A stretch of DNA of 64,000 nucleotides. It comes from Panax quinquefolius. Its lineage: Eukaryota > Streptophyta > Magnoliopsida > Apiales > Araliaceae. Shown here one piece after another: positions 24,351-36,245 of the stretch (position 1 is the first letter of the stretch; each line of letters begins with the position of its first letter). The stretch spans positions 58,983,023 to 59,047,022 of the forward strand of contig CM035167.1 in the NCBI GenBank assembly GCA_020205615.1, read 5' to 3'. The notes under the pieces were generated by a model, which saw nothing but the letters and a program-made list of their open reading frames with translations, did not search any database and had not been told where the DNA came from. The position numbers and the translations under genes were made by a program.

Positions 24351-25929
24351 TGTAAAGCCCCCCAAATCTGGGTACTTGAAACCTGAACTCGGTGCTTCAC
24401 GATACCATTTCTATGAGCGAAATACTACTACTACTAATAATAATAATATAAATATTAAACTTAATTTACATAATCATCAGAGTCTAGCTCCCAAGTACGT
24501 AACCTTTATTACATTCACTACATAGCATGATAGATAATATATGTCATTGTCTTAATAATATCCAACTATTACATAAGATAACATTGCAATCATTCAACAA
24601 CCTTTCCTTTTCCCTTGTTCTTAGTAGAGCCTTCATGTTGTTCACACTTAGCTGGAAACATTTAAATTAAGCAAGGATGAGCATTTGAGTGCCCATCAAA
24701 TAATAACAATTATAAATATTAGCTGAAAGGATTAAATGTTTTCTTTGTACTACCCTTCTACAACAAATCAATAGTTGTGAAGTAATCTGAACCGATAATA
24801 ATAACATAACTACTCTCTATCAAATTTTTGAAACTACATATTGACTATAAATAGGGTTAAGTTGACATACTATGAACATTGTTTTCTATTTTCGAAAAGG
24901 TTAAACATAACTTCATCTGTAAACCGTCATAACTTACTGGCACGGGGGGTGATCAGCCCGTTATGCCCTATATTGATCAATACTACATGCAAGAACGATG
25001 GTATCATTCACTCTGTCCGCCTTGGGCGTATAAAAGTTTTCCCATGTTCGAGATGTTCATACTTAGTCGGGAATTCGAACCAAAACAGTTTAATTGGATA
25101 CAAAAAGGTTTTATCATATTCAACAATATTTCTAAATCCGTGTCTACCTGGTCAAATAGCTTAGACGGCTTCTACTTATTGTATACATAGTGGAGATCAA
25201 TAGGTATATATATACATATATATCAACATATGATTAAATACAATGATTATCCAAGTGGGGACACTTGAATAACCATATTTAGAAATTAACGAACATAATA
25301 TATATATTTGAATTACAATATTGTACCATATTGATAATCAATGATCGAATATAACATATATAACAATAAGGTTAATAATCTGGTACAATAATAATATAAT
25401 TCTGAAACTTTCTTACTCATATCCATTGCATAAAGAAAATGCAAAGGTAGGATACTTGCCTGGTACGCTGCTTACAATTCGTAACTTAGTTTTATCTTTT
25501 GTATAACAACCTATCAGTAATAAGATCATTTTACTGATTAGAATAACATATCGCAACACATAGCACTACTTATTGCAGTCAGTACATAACCTAATCACAT
25601 TGACACATAGGTTTAGCAGTCACTGGATCACAACTAAACATATATCTAATCAAATTATCTAAGTCCAGATCAATTTCAAAAATATGCTTGTCAAAATTTA
25701 CTTTATCGGTCGTAATTATCGAGTCTAAGACTCTATCCAATAGTTCGATAGCTGTAATTATCGGTCATATTATTTTTAAATGACTTATAATAATTTTTAA
25801 ACATTTATTATAATTTATCATGAGTTTTCAAACATTCGAAATCATTACTAAATGATTTAAATATTAAATAATTCTATTATCATTAATATTTAAATAATAT
25901 TAAACTATTAATGAAACCATTGCCAAAAT

Positions 25930-26800
25930 ATTAAAGTTATTTATAATAACTTAATATATTTTAAAACATTTATATTAACCTTAAATAATTTTTAAAATAT
26001 TTAAAATCATTTTAAATAATTACCATTAATATTTAAATATTAATGTACTATTTATTAAAATATTAAAAGTCATTAAGTATAACTTAAAATATTTTTAATT
26101 AATTTATATCCTTTTAAATAATTTTTAAAATAATAAAACCATTTTAAACTATTTATTTAATATAATTATTAAATAAATTTAATATCATTAATATTAAATT
26201 ATTAATGAAATTATCCTTTAAATATTAAAAGTTATGTTTTATAACTTAAAATATCTTTAAACACTTTATTTTTTATTTAAAATGATTTTTATAATGTTAA
26301 AATCATTTTTAAACTAATTTATTTAATATAATTATTAAATAACTTTAATATCATTAATAAATAAATAATTAATAAAATTTACCTTTAGATATTGAAAGTT
26401 ATATTTTATAACTTAAAATATTTTAAAATCTTTCTTTTTTAATTTAAAATGATTTTTCTAATATTAAAATCATTTTTAATTTAATTTAATTAATATAATT
26501 ATTAAATAAATCTAATATCATTAATATTAAATAATTAACAAAATTTTCTTTAAAATATTAAAAGTTATATTTTATAACTTAAAATATTTTTAAATACCTT
26601 ATTATTTTTTAAAATGACTTTTAATATAATAACATCATTTTAATTAATTTATTTAATACATTTATTAAATAAATTAAATATCAATAATATTTAAATAAAT
26701 ACTAATATTTATGAAAAATATTTCAAATTATTAAAAGTTAATTTTATAACTTAAAATTATTTTTAAAATTATTTTTGTAATTTTTAGAAATTAATTTCTA
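25930..26800 (-). repeat. AT-rich tandem ladder, about 165-bp period, in LTR E
   Basis: The word AAAGTTAT-TTTATAACTTAAAATAT recurs with starts near 25936, 26069, 26231, 26398, 26563 and 26737, giving spacings of 133-174 bp. Each core is itself a near palindrome. The units are degenerate, and base composition is over 85 percent A+T by eye. Confidence 0.7.
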
Positions 26801-27100
26801 TTTTTAAATGATTTTTAGAAATTAATTTAATTAATTTTAATAAAACTGTCGCTAAAGACTGTCTATAGCGACAGAACCGTCGCTATAGGTGTTCTTCGTG
26901 TTCCTCATGAAACCCAGAAACTCATGTGCAGTTATCGTGGGTACTACTTTGACCAAGTGTTATTCCTAATCTGTGATGATTCAAGACATGCTTGTGGTTA
27001 TATCTTATAGTGTTAGTGTAGATCTACATTATCCAGCAACAATCATGGCCAACAAGCATAAATTGAGAGAGATCTAAGCCATCAAAGTGGATGTCAGAGG

Positions 27101-27139
27101 CTGTTCTTCATTTCTAGGTTGTCCAGAAATGAAGAACAG
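27101..27139. repeat. Perfect 15-bp inverted repeat (hairpin) in LTR E
   Basis: Left arm CTGTTCTTCATTTCT (27101-27115), loop of nine bases, right arm AGAAATGAAGAACAG (27125-27139), with no mismatch. Confidence 0.95.
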
Positions 27140-29413
27140 TTCGAGCAAGCACTTTTGGGCTTCGACAACTTGCAATCCGTGTTATATTTTTGTACTCTAA
27201 AGGTTCCAGGTTGTAGACCACATGTAGTAATACAAATCTATCACAAAACATCATCATAACAACAAATAAAATAAAATAAGATAAGATCCAACCATGTCCA
27301 GTCAGCAATATATTCAAATGTTTTCAGGTTACCCAAAAATGTAAAATGTGTTCGACCGCTCTTTTGACCATTTGCTATAAATCCCATCTGTTTATCATTT
27401 AGGTGATATCAAGGCATAAGGTTGAAGTCCATCTAACATACTATAACCCTGATATAACAAAATTTACAAAACATGTATAACCTGCAAGATCAAAGCCCAT
27501 AAATAAGCTGTCAGACCGACCTGGGGACATCTGGGTTGCCCAGAAACTTTGCAAGTTATGGTCGGTCAATGCCGTTTGACCTTCCATAACTTGCAATATA
27601 CATATGATCTAAGCCTGATTTCAAGCCCAGATCAAAGAGCACATATCAGACTACAACTACCAACTTTCAAAACACAAAACTCATTAAAGATCACAGAGAT
27701 ATAAGGCCTGACATTCGGTTGTCAGAACACTGAACAAATTTTTCTAGATTTTGTAAAACTTCAAATCCGAGCCTCTAGATGTTATGGATCTAACATCTAG
27801 CAACCCAGATCATCATTATACAGTATAAAAACATGTTTTAACAATAAATCATAACATCTAACATGCAGATCAAGATCAAATTATAGCTAGGGGTTTTATA
27901 CCTTTCTAAGAACAATTTTGATTCTAGCTTCTGATTTGGTTAAAGATGATAATGGGCTTGGTTTGTGACTGATATGTCTTGATATTTTCGGAGGTGAGAG
28001 CTTGAGAGAGTTTAGATGGGTGTTGTGCACAAAATAAGCTAGCAAATGCCATTTCTCTCTCTTCCAATCTATTTAATTATACAAATGTTAGATACATTGT
28101 ATGGCTGATGTAGAGCATGATGTGCTGGAGATTTGAGTTGTAATAAGTCAATATGTTAGGTCAAGAGTTAGCCAACCACTCCAATTTGCCTAGATTTGCA
28201 AGTAAGCTTAATAAAAAAAAAGTGACAAAGGGCATTTTAGTCTTTTTGCTTGCACTTTTAATGGCCATCTTGTCATTTGGTTTAACCCTTAGGGTTTGAC
28301 TATTAGGGTTTAACCCTAAGGTTTAACATAATAAATTGTAGGATTTAGCGATTAGGGTTTGAAAATGTAAAATTTTAGTTTCTAAAAATATAATTTAGAA
28401 ATCTCTAATTAGATAAGGTTTACTAATTATATTATACATGAACATTAGGCTATTATTTACTAATTATAGTTAACCTTGCTAATTTAGCAATTAGGGTTTA
28501 CAATTAGTAATTAGGTTTTATAATTACTAATTAGGGTTACTAAATATAGAAATTAGGGTTTCTAGTTTAGTAATTAGGGTTTTCTAAAATTATTCCATAA
28601 TTAACAATTATAATTCTAATACTTGTTAATTAATCACATTAACACAATTACCAACAATCTTGAACTCTAATTTGAGTTTCAAATTTGGGTTTAACAATAA
28701 CTTAGGGTTTTCTAAATATTAATTAGGGTTTCTAAATTTTAATTAGGGTTTACCTAATTAATCATATAATACACAACATAAAACATATAACACAGCTTAT
28801 ATAATGATCTTCAATTTCCCATTTGAATTTAAAATAGGGTTAAACAAATTAATGCTAGGGTTTTGACATTATACACCATAATTGACCAACCATTATCAAC
28901 ACGCATATACAAGAGTACATATTTATAGCCCTGAAAAATTAAAATATAATTAATATTATATTATTATTCTCATGCCATGATAAAAATCCAAAATTAGGGT
29001 TTTGATTCCATATCCGATTTATCTCACATATTTAACATTATTAATTAAGTTAAAATAATTAACTTAATTAATCTAGCATAAATTCATATAAAAATAGATT
29101 AATTATTATAATAATTCTAATAATCATTTCCTATATTATTTAAATAATATATAATCATATTTTCATAAAAAATAATTAATAACAAAGATTTCTACTTTAA
29201 AATTAGTTATTATAAGAATATAATTTATAATAATCAATAATTCTAAAATAAAATTATTTGTAAATATTCATGTAATAAATATATTTTTATTTATCACATA
29301 AATACATATACACATTATCTTGGCACATATTCCCCATATTTATTTTAATAAATAAAAAAAAATTATACGAAAAATTTCTGATTTATTTATATAAAAAATA
29401 TCGGGTTGTTACA

Positions 29414-30070
29414 ACACTAATAACATTGGCTCATCCTCGTTGGTACTCATAGTTAGTTCTTCATCGACCTTATTTTCGTTATCCCCACTTGTCTCCTCTT
29501 TTTCAACATCTTGTGTCTCATCCAGTTATAGATTTGGTTCGGGCACTTCGTCAATCTCAGAATCCATGTCATAACACCAATTATATTGAGGACAGTTGTT
29601 CAAGGCTTTGAACATTTGATCTATCTTATTTTGAAGATTCTGAATTGACCGCTCTTGATTAATCCTCCTCTCCTCATTTGATGCTACGAATTTGGACAAT
29701 AATTCCACCACCCCTGAATTATCTGTCTCAGTTTTGGAATCCATGTATCGAGGACCATGGGTCGAAGTGGTGATGAGTTGTCCATCTGGTGCTAAAAATT
29801 ATGACTCAATATTTCTTGACTCATCATCATCTCCTCTTGGTTTGCTATGAGCTTCGATAGGAATTGCTCTAAATTTAACTTTTCTTCTTGTGGCAATGGA
29901 GGTTGACATGAGAATTCCGGTGTGTATGTTGGATTTGGAGCGTAGTATTGGTCTTCATAATTATAGCTCCATGACGAATCCGGCTGATACCCCCAAGCTT
30001 GATGATAATTATTGGCATATGCATACTGGTTGAGGTAGTTACCACCATACTGTACCGACCTAAGACTGAT
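29414..30070 (-). pseudogene. Athila-like element 2 gag, C-terminal half
   Basis: Reverse-strand continuation of the gag broken by solo LTR B. Near 29960-30055 it reads NYLNQYAYANNYHQAWGYQP and the following WSYNYEDQYY. This is the tyrosine-rich segment that follows the zinc knuckle and aligns with the element-3 gag at 63750-63850. Further down, a frame of 72 codons (29744-29526) encodes a coiled-coil-like stretch (NEERRINQERSIQNLQNKID). A stop and a frame change separate the two parts, so the gene is broken independently of the LTR insertions. Confidence 0.7.
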
Positions 30071-33000
30071 TGTAACGACTAAGAAATTTAGATCCTTTGT
30101 AAAATACTTAAAAGAATTAAATAATGAATAAAATAATATTATTTGTTATTATTATGTGTTAATAAGACGTATGTTGTTCTATAACCTAGAAACGTCGGAA
30201 CATCGTAGTATTTTAACTACGTGAGGGAATTAAAGTGTTTGAATTTCCAAGACAAAAATAAAAGCTTTCCGAGAAATTTTCCGAAAAACACTATTCATCG
30301 TTTATCGCTTGGGAAATATTTTTGAACTTCCGAGAAATATGTAACGTTATAATATCAAGGTGAGATGGATTATGTAATAATAATTTAAGTATGGAAAACA
30401 CAATATTTCGCATGCGGACTTAATTTGAGAATGTTAAGTATTAACTTCCAATGGAATGGAATTATGGATTATGTAGGAGGTACCAATCCATTAAGCATTA
30501 AGGGACAAGCCCAAGAGGTAGAAATGATTAAGCCTAAGTGTTGGTTTATATTAAGCCCAAAGTAATTAAAGACAAACCCAAGGTAATTTAAGACCTAAGC
30601 CCAATTAATGATCCATTAGTTAATTAAGATCTATGGGGCAACCCATGGGTGAAGTGGTGACCAAGACCTTTGTGTGGTGGGCAAGAATTAAGTGTGATGG
30701 CCAAGTTTACTTAGGCTTTAAGTTAGGAATAGTAAGGAGGTTTATTAAGGAGGTGGGAGGACTTATGACCAAAGTGCCCTAAGCTTAGAAAACCTATAAA
30801 TAGCAAGCTTGTAACTCATTATTTGGTTGTTAGTTTTCATCCAAAGAAAAAAAACTTAAGTGTTAGAGAGAATAAGCACTTTGAAGCTTAACTTCCATTG
30901 TTAGATTTTCCAAGAAGAAGAAGGACTAGTTCATCAAGGGTAAGGCTCTTGTCTTATATATCCTCCATCTCTATCATATAAAGGTAATAAGAGAAGTGTA
31001 AATTAATGATCCTGTATGTTAATAACTTATCAAGATGGTTAATCAATGGACTTAAGCCGAATAAGTAAGGAATAAGTAACTTAAACCTAAATAAGTTATG
31101 AACTTATGGAGTACATATATGGACTTGTCATATGATGAACTTAAGAAGTTTGTATGATTGATAGGATGTAGCTTAAATAACCTAATTAATAATAAGTCAT
31201 AAAGAAATGAAAAAAATCTTGTATTGAAGAAATTGTTAAGTTATGAACTTATAAGAAATAAGTCATAACCTAATTTAAATATAAGTTATTATAATATATA
31301 GGTTGAGATGTCCAGTTAATGAAATGAATGCATTTGGAATAATGAACAAATCTTTAGTAATGAAGTTTTGCCGGAATTCACACGATTGGACGAGAATCGG
31401 CGAGTCGTGAAATTCTCGGAATTGAAGTCGGATTTTGTGTTTGAACTCGAAAATATTGGTTTTCGATGGAGACAAGTCGTATTTGGCAATATAGAGTTGC
31501 AGACTCAAAAATGACCGGATTTCGACTTAGAACGAAGAAACGAGCGTTGAACGTTCACGAACGTTTATCATTTTCGTTAAAAATGAACTAATAGGTGAAC
31601 TTTTAGCAAACAAAGTCAAATAGATAAAATTCTTGCATGAACATGTAGAGTATGTGATTTGTGAACCGTAGGCTCTTGAACGAGCCAATTCGGACTTATA
31701 ACGAAGAAGTTACGAGTCCAAAAATCTCAGAAGTTTAAAAATATGTCAAAATTATCTCGTACAGAGTCTCAATACACACCCTGACTCCAAGTTAAATAAA
31801 TGAAATGCCAAGCCGCCCAAATGGCCCTCACTGAAACTCATGCCGCAACGCGACCTGTAACGAAGGGACTCGCATCAAATATAATGAGTCCCGGTCTTTC
31901 TAGCCTAATGTGTGATGCAAGCAGTCACACACAGAGAGAATAGCCAAGGCCAGCAGTTGCTAACCTTAAAACTTAGATAGTAAAGAATGTTTACATGTTG
32001 AGCATGAATAGTAAATGATTAACACTTAACTAATGAACTTAATAAAACATTATCAAGTCATAATTAAACCTTAAGTATGATCACTTAGAGTTCAAAAAAG
32101 TCAATTGCATGTGAACGTAAGAATGACATAACGGAAAGCCGGAACCAATAATAACAAATCTAATACGTAATTAGATTGAGAAGAAGGGTAAGATTCTTTA
32201 GGAACCATGTATGATTATTCATGACCTAATATACTATGTGATGTTATCATCTACTATAGAGACTTAAGGACTTAAAGTGCACATGTTATATCTGTAAGCA
32301 GACACTAAAGGCAAGTACTCTAACCCTTGTTCCAGGTCGATCTGGACAAGCTTTGTGATTCATGTATTCTTCACATGAGTTAATGTCTGATGAAGTCAGC
32401 ACCGATTCCTTCGGCTAGACTTGCGATATGTTGGATTTCTTATAATCTTTCAAGTATTGACAAGGATTTACCAAACTAATATTGTTGTGGTTTTCAAAAG
32501 GAGACTGAGTATGCTAAACTATTTTGTCGTCAAACGACAGGCACGTGAGGTTGCCACAACTTAAACGTATACACGTTTAATGAATGTAGTGTTGATCAAC
32601 ATAGAGTACTATAAGCTGATCACCTAGACGTGCTCGTAAGCTATGCCGGACTTACGGACTTCGTGCCAGGATGTCCTTTTCAAAGTACTTATGAAATGCT
32701 CATGGTCTTAGACCCGGAATTGATGTTTTACTGAATATTGTTGTTGTAAAACGTTTTTAATGAAAAGAAGTGCTATTTTGAATTATCGATAGTACTTCGT
32801 AACTATTGTTCAGTTATTGAAGATATATGATTCCTATGTTTCAAGCATGCTAGTTTTATTAGAATTGTTGTACCTGCTGAGCTAGTTAGGCTCACTCTTG
32901 CTTGAACCATATGAATGCAGCTAAGATCGAACGGACCGATGGATCCGGCAAGGATAAAGGGAAGGCGAAGACGAACCCGTAGATTTCTTATGTAATAGTA

Positions 33001-33203
33001 TAGTTTTGTAAGAATAATATTTGATATTATGACAAGGTCAAATGTAACGGTTATAAAGAACCTAGGGAATGTTAATAGTATTTTGAATACATATAAGACA
33101 TATTCGTTCTTTTGAGGTATTTCAATTGAATGTTTGTGTGAACAGTAGCACCGTGTAGCACCATCTGTCAGGTTGGAAGATACCCGGATTTGGGGGTGTC
33201 ACA
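30071..33203 (+). mobile_element. Solo family-B LTR inside Athila-like gag
   Basis: A 3133-bp LTR starting TGTAACGACT and ending GGGGTGTCACA, flanked by a perfect 5-bp duplication CTGAT (30066-30070 and 33204-33208). It contains a TATA box (30795-30802), the GGGGCAACCCATGGG palindrome word (about 30636) and the CTTATAACGAAGAAGTTACGAG word (31691-31712) seen in other B LTRs. No internal domain remains, so it formed by LTR-LTR recombination. Confidence 0.95.
30795..30802 (+). promoter_or_regulatory. TATA box of the family-B LTR
   Basis: ACCTATAAATAGC about 0.72 kb into the LTR. The equivalent word lies at 36968-36975, 45718-45725 and, reversed, at 17618-17625, 48582-48589 and 55760-55767. Conservation across six copies supports it as the U3 core promoter. 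Confidence 0.65.
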
Positions 33204-33415
33204 CTGATGGTGCATTGATTACTCGGGTGATTGCCAACACAATATTTACAAACTAACGCTTTCCTCCGAATACGTTGGGCTGCAACAACATCCAACCTCC
33301 TCGAAATTGTCTCAAACTGTGCTGATAATGCAAAAAATGCATTGAGTCCACCAATCCTTGTGTCTTTTGGCTGAGTCATACTCGAATAAGGCCATTGATA
33401 ATTGCATCCAGCCAT
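33204..33415 (-). pseudogene. Athila-like element 2 gag, N-terminal half
   Basis: Reading down from an ATG at 33415, the protein starts MAGCNYQWPYSS and continues through SMTQPKDTRIGGLNAF, RLDVVAAQR and a single CCHC-type knuckle, CKYCVGNHPSNQC. It is then cut by the B solo LTR at 33203. It aligns block by block with the element-3 gag (63549-63899). A pyrimidine-rich TTTCTCTCTTTTCAG precedes the start at 33421-33440 (reverse strand), resembling a splice acceptor. Gag would form the virus-like particle. With no pol in the element it would depend on partners. Confidence 0.75.
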
Positions 33416-33523
33416 GGTACCTGAAAAGAGAGAAAAATAGGAAGAGAATTAATAAAAAAAATGTTTAAATTAAGACTAATTTGATTGAAGCTAATATTAG
33501 AAAAGAAATATATATTAAACTAA

Positions 33524-33542
33524 TTCCCCGAAAACGACGCCA
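33524..33542 (-). promoter_or_regulatory. Primer binding site of Athila-like element 2 (Asp tRNA type)
   Basis: On the reverse strand it reads TGGCGTCGTTTTCGGGGAA, a diverged form of the TGGCGCCGTTGCCGGGGAA site typical of Athila/Tat elements. It is six bases from the LTR end. Confidence 0.8.
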
Positions 33543-33548
33543 AAAACA

Positions 33549-34155
33549 TGTTGGGTAAAATCTAGTTACACACAACACACAAGTATACGTGGTCAACGAG
33601 TAGTAAAGTGAAAGTAGAGTATCGTTCCCACGAGGAATTGTTTAATAAAAATCACCAAGTACTAACCCGTAACCAACTCAATCTTATTTAAACGAATGAA
33701 TTTCAAATTATAAAATTAAACTACAATTAAATTCCACTAGTTAAATTAAGATTACAGAGATTTAAAATCACAACTTCACTTATTGTTTCATTTAAGTTAA
33801 CACACTTCTCATCAATTATTCTCTGTCCTGAATTGTTAATCAAGAACACTAAAATAGATAAAACCAACTCTTGATGCATAATACCCATACTCACTTAAAT
33901 CCATAGATGATAGAATTAAGCAAGACACCATAATTAACTAATTCACTATATCTCTATGTGAATTACAATTAAAAAGGATTTAAAGCACATATTCTCTATA
34001 AGATTACATATGGCGTAAAGGCATATCTCTATCCTAAACACGATTCATGAATTCCATCTATGTAGAAATCACAAACACATGCTATCATGATCAGATCTAA
34101 ATCTATACTCCTCTTCCAATTTCATATAGATTATCCCGGTAATTGATGGCCAATC
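33549..34155 (-). repeat. 5' LTR of Athila-like element 2, partial
   Basis: TGTTGGGTAAAATC at the left, colinear with 20959-21565 of the 3' LTR, with roughly one difference per 15-20 bases. It stops at GGCCAATC, where the family-D LTR begins. The remaining 0.9 kb should lie right of the window. Confidence 0.88.
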
Positions 34156-36245
34156 TGTGAGAACCTAAATTTTCAGAAAATATTAAAATAAGAATTGAGT
34201 AAATAAAATTCTTAAGGCATGTGATGGGTTTGAACAAGAATATTTATGTGTTACGAGGTACGTGGTACTGTGTTACATAGGGTAATATGCACTATGTAAT
34301 AAGTGAGGTTGTGTTTAATAAATATATGTCATTATTATATATTTATTATTATTCTGAATTGTAGAGAAGAATTGTACGAGTACATATCAAGTCTAAGGTA
34401 GTGCAACCATACTCTTTAATGGTGGATGTATAAGAGCTGGGCTAAATAATTCCTTCAGAGAGCCGAGGTATATACGAATTTGTAACCGATCTAACTCACT
34501 GTGAAAACAGTGTAGACGAGACAAAAACTAACTTGTTAATTGTTTGTGGGAAACCACTCAGTGTACTATATTGAATACTATTAAAGACTCGATGTGTGCT
34601 AGGTTTAGACTTATATGAGTGTACGTTGTTGACGAGAGAAGGAAATCGATATACCTTTGAAGTGGTTAGAGATTTATTGAGTAAATTGATACACGACAAG
34701 AAGCAAAGATTAAAGGAATGTATGTCTGTGTTATATTCGAGTGTTGTGTTATTGGTGGTATGAAACCATAAAGGAGATGTATAGTTGGTTAAACTAATAA
34801 GGGAAATAGAGTTTTAGAACTCAAAGTGTGATCCTTAAATTGCTAAGGAAAATAATAGTCGATGATGTGGAATCAAAGAGGGGATTGATGTTAGACGAGT
34901 TAACACTTAAGGAGGATGTGTAGAGTATTTAGAAACATAGGTTTCAGTTCTGCTGATGCATAACTTGTTTGCCTCTGATTTTGGTATGGCGCAACTACGC
35001 CATTACCAAGCTCAGAATTGAAGCAAATTGCTACGGCTTCAGAGAAAATTATGAGTAAGTCTGTGGAATTTAAATTCAAGGAATGAAGGCTAGAGACTCA
35101 TATAAAGGTAATAAATGGTGACCAAGTGATCATGAAGGAATTTAGTTAGCAATACATGACTTGAATAAAGGTTTAAATTAATTAACCCGGAGTAAATATT
35201 GGTTAATTTAGCGATATTATAGAATATTATATTATATTAATTAGTGGAGTACATAATAATTATTGAAAACAAATTAAATGATTAATATTAATTAATCATT
35301 GTGATATTAAAATATGATGATGGGTTGAAAGTACCCAACTGAGTGATATTTAGCCCAATTAAAATATTAATAGTATTACTATGTGTAATATGGAAAATGT
35401 GAGCAGTAGTAATATATAATGCCTACGACATAAGAATACGTGAAGTGTGACGTTTAATTGGGACTAATGATATAAGGTACCAAGTGGTACAGTCAAATCA
35501 TAATTAGTGGTAATACATAAATAATTAAATATCTGTGTATTCTACTCGGACAATTAAAATATTAATAGTATTAAATGTTTAAACAAACATTAATAATAGA
35601 TAATGTTATAATGTGGTTATACGAGTAGAAATAATTATGGAACTACTCGGACAATAATACTTGACTGTGATATTTTATTACATGAATTTAATGTACATGG
35701 ATTATATGATGTGAGTATAAAATTTATCTTTAAATTCCTAATATGGTAACAATTATACCCTAATATTACATTATGGGAATTAAAGAACCAAACCAAGCCT
35801 TAGAATAACAAGTTGCTGTGATTTATTTGCTCTTGTCCCAAATTGAGTGTCACAAGGTACATGAACAGTAACGTATGAAGCTAAAATACGTATTTTCCAA
35901 AAGGCTATGGAATAGGTGATGATTTCAAAGCCAATGGCTGGTGGTGGGTTTGTTGAACCACTCTTGATTAACCAATGTGTCCCTCCATTACACCATGAAC
36001 CCAACCTTAGTGTAATGCCAATGTCTAGTCTAAGCTTCTTCTATAAATACAAGCTTAAATTCAGATTTTGTGATTGCTAGAAGTTGTTTGATAGTCTAAT
36101 TGGAGAGTATAAGCTGCTGAGCTACTATAGAAGCATACTCAGAGTGTAGGAGGTCCAATTCAAGCTCAAGAAGGTATAAATTCTAACTATGTTCTTGAAA
36201 TAGGTATAGTTTAGCTCTTGAAATTTCTTGAATTCATATGTTAAT
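34156..36245 (+). mobile_element. Family-D LTR, forward, interrupted
   Basis: Starts TGTGAGAACC exactly where the Athila LTR is broken and runs to 36245, where the B element starts. A TATA box lies at 36042-36049 (CTATAAATAC). Part of it (34400-34620) is shared with the reversed fragment at 19500-19760. The downstream half of the LTR and any internal domain lie outside the window. No coding sequence is recognised. Confidence 0.7.

Larger units (their letters stand above)
24351..29413 (-). mobile_element. Solo LTR of family E, reversed, 5.06 kb
   Basis: Starts TGTAAAGCCCCCC and ends GGGTTGTTACA, so its forward start is TGTAACAACCCG, the same termini style as the other chromovirus-type LTRs. 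It is flanked by GCACT (24346-24350) and ACACT (29414-29418), a 5-bp duplication with one mismatch. Athila gag-tail sequence continues on both sides. Internal structure includes a roughly 165-bp AT-rich ladder (25930-26800), a TCGCTA inverted repeat (26846-26889), a perfect 15-bp hairpin (27101-27139), roughly 200-bp degenerate repeats (27114-27790) and a TTAGGGTTT-rich tract (28285-28870). No coding capacity. Confidence 0.85.
20959..34155 (-). mobile_element. Athila-like element 2, reversed, gag-only, with later insertions
   Basis: Bounded by LTRs of the TGATGAGTGGG type at 20959-22453 (3') and 33549-34155 (5', interrupted). It has a polypurine tract, a gag region and an Asp-type PBS in reverse order. 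Once the solo LTRs E (24351-29413) and B (30071-33203) are removed, the internal domain is only about 2.9 kb, and I find no protease, RT, RNase H or integrase. This is the structure of a non-autonomous gag-bearing derivative. The 5' LTR is cut by the family-D LTR at 34156, so its outer end lies beyond the window. Confidence 0.8.

Noticed and set aside
28285..28870. Interstitial telomere
   Set aside because: The TTAGGGTTT words are isolated by AT-rich spacers and are not a tandem TTTAGGG array.
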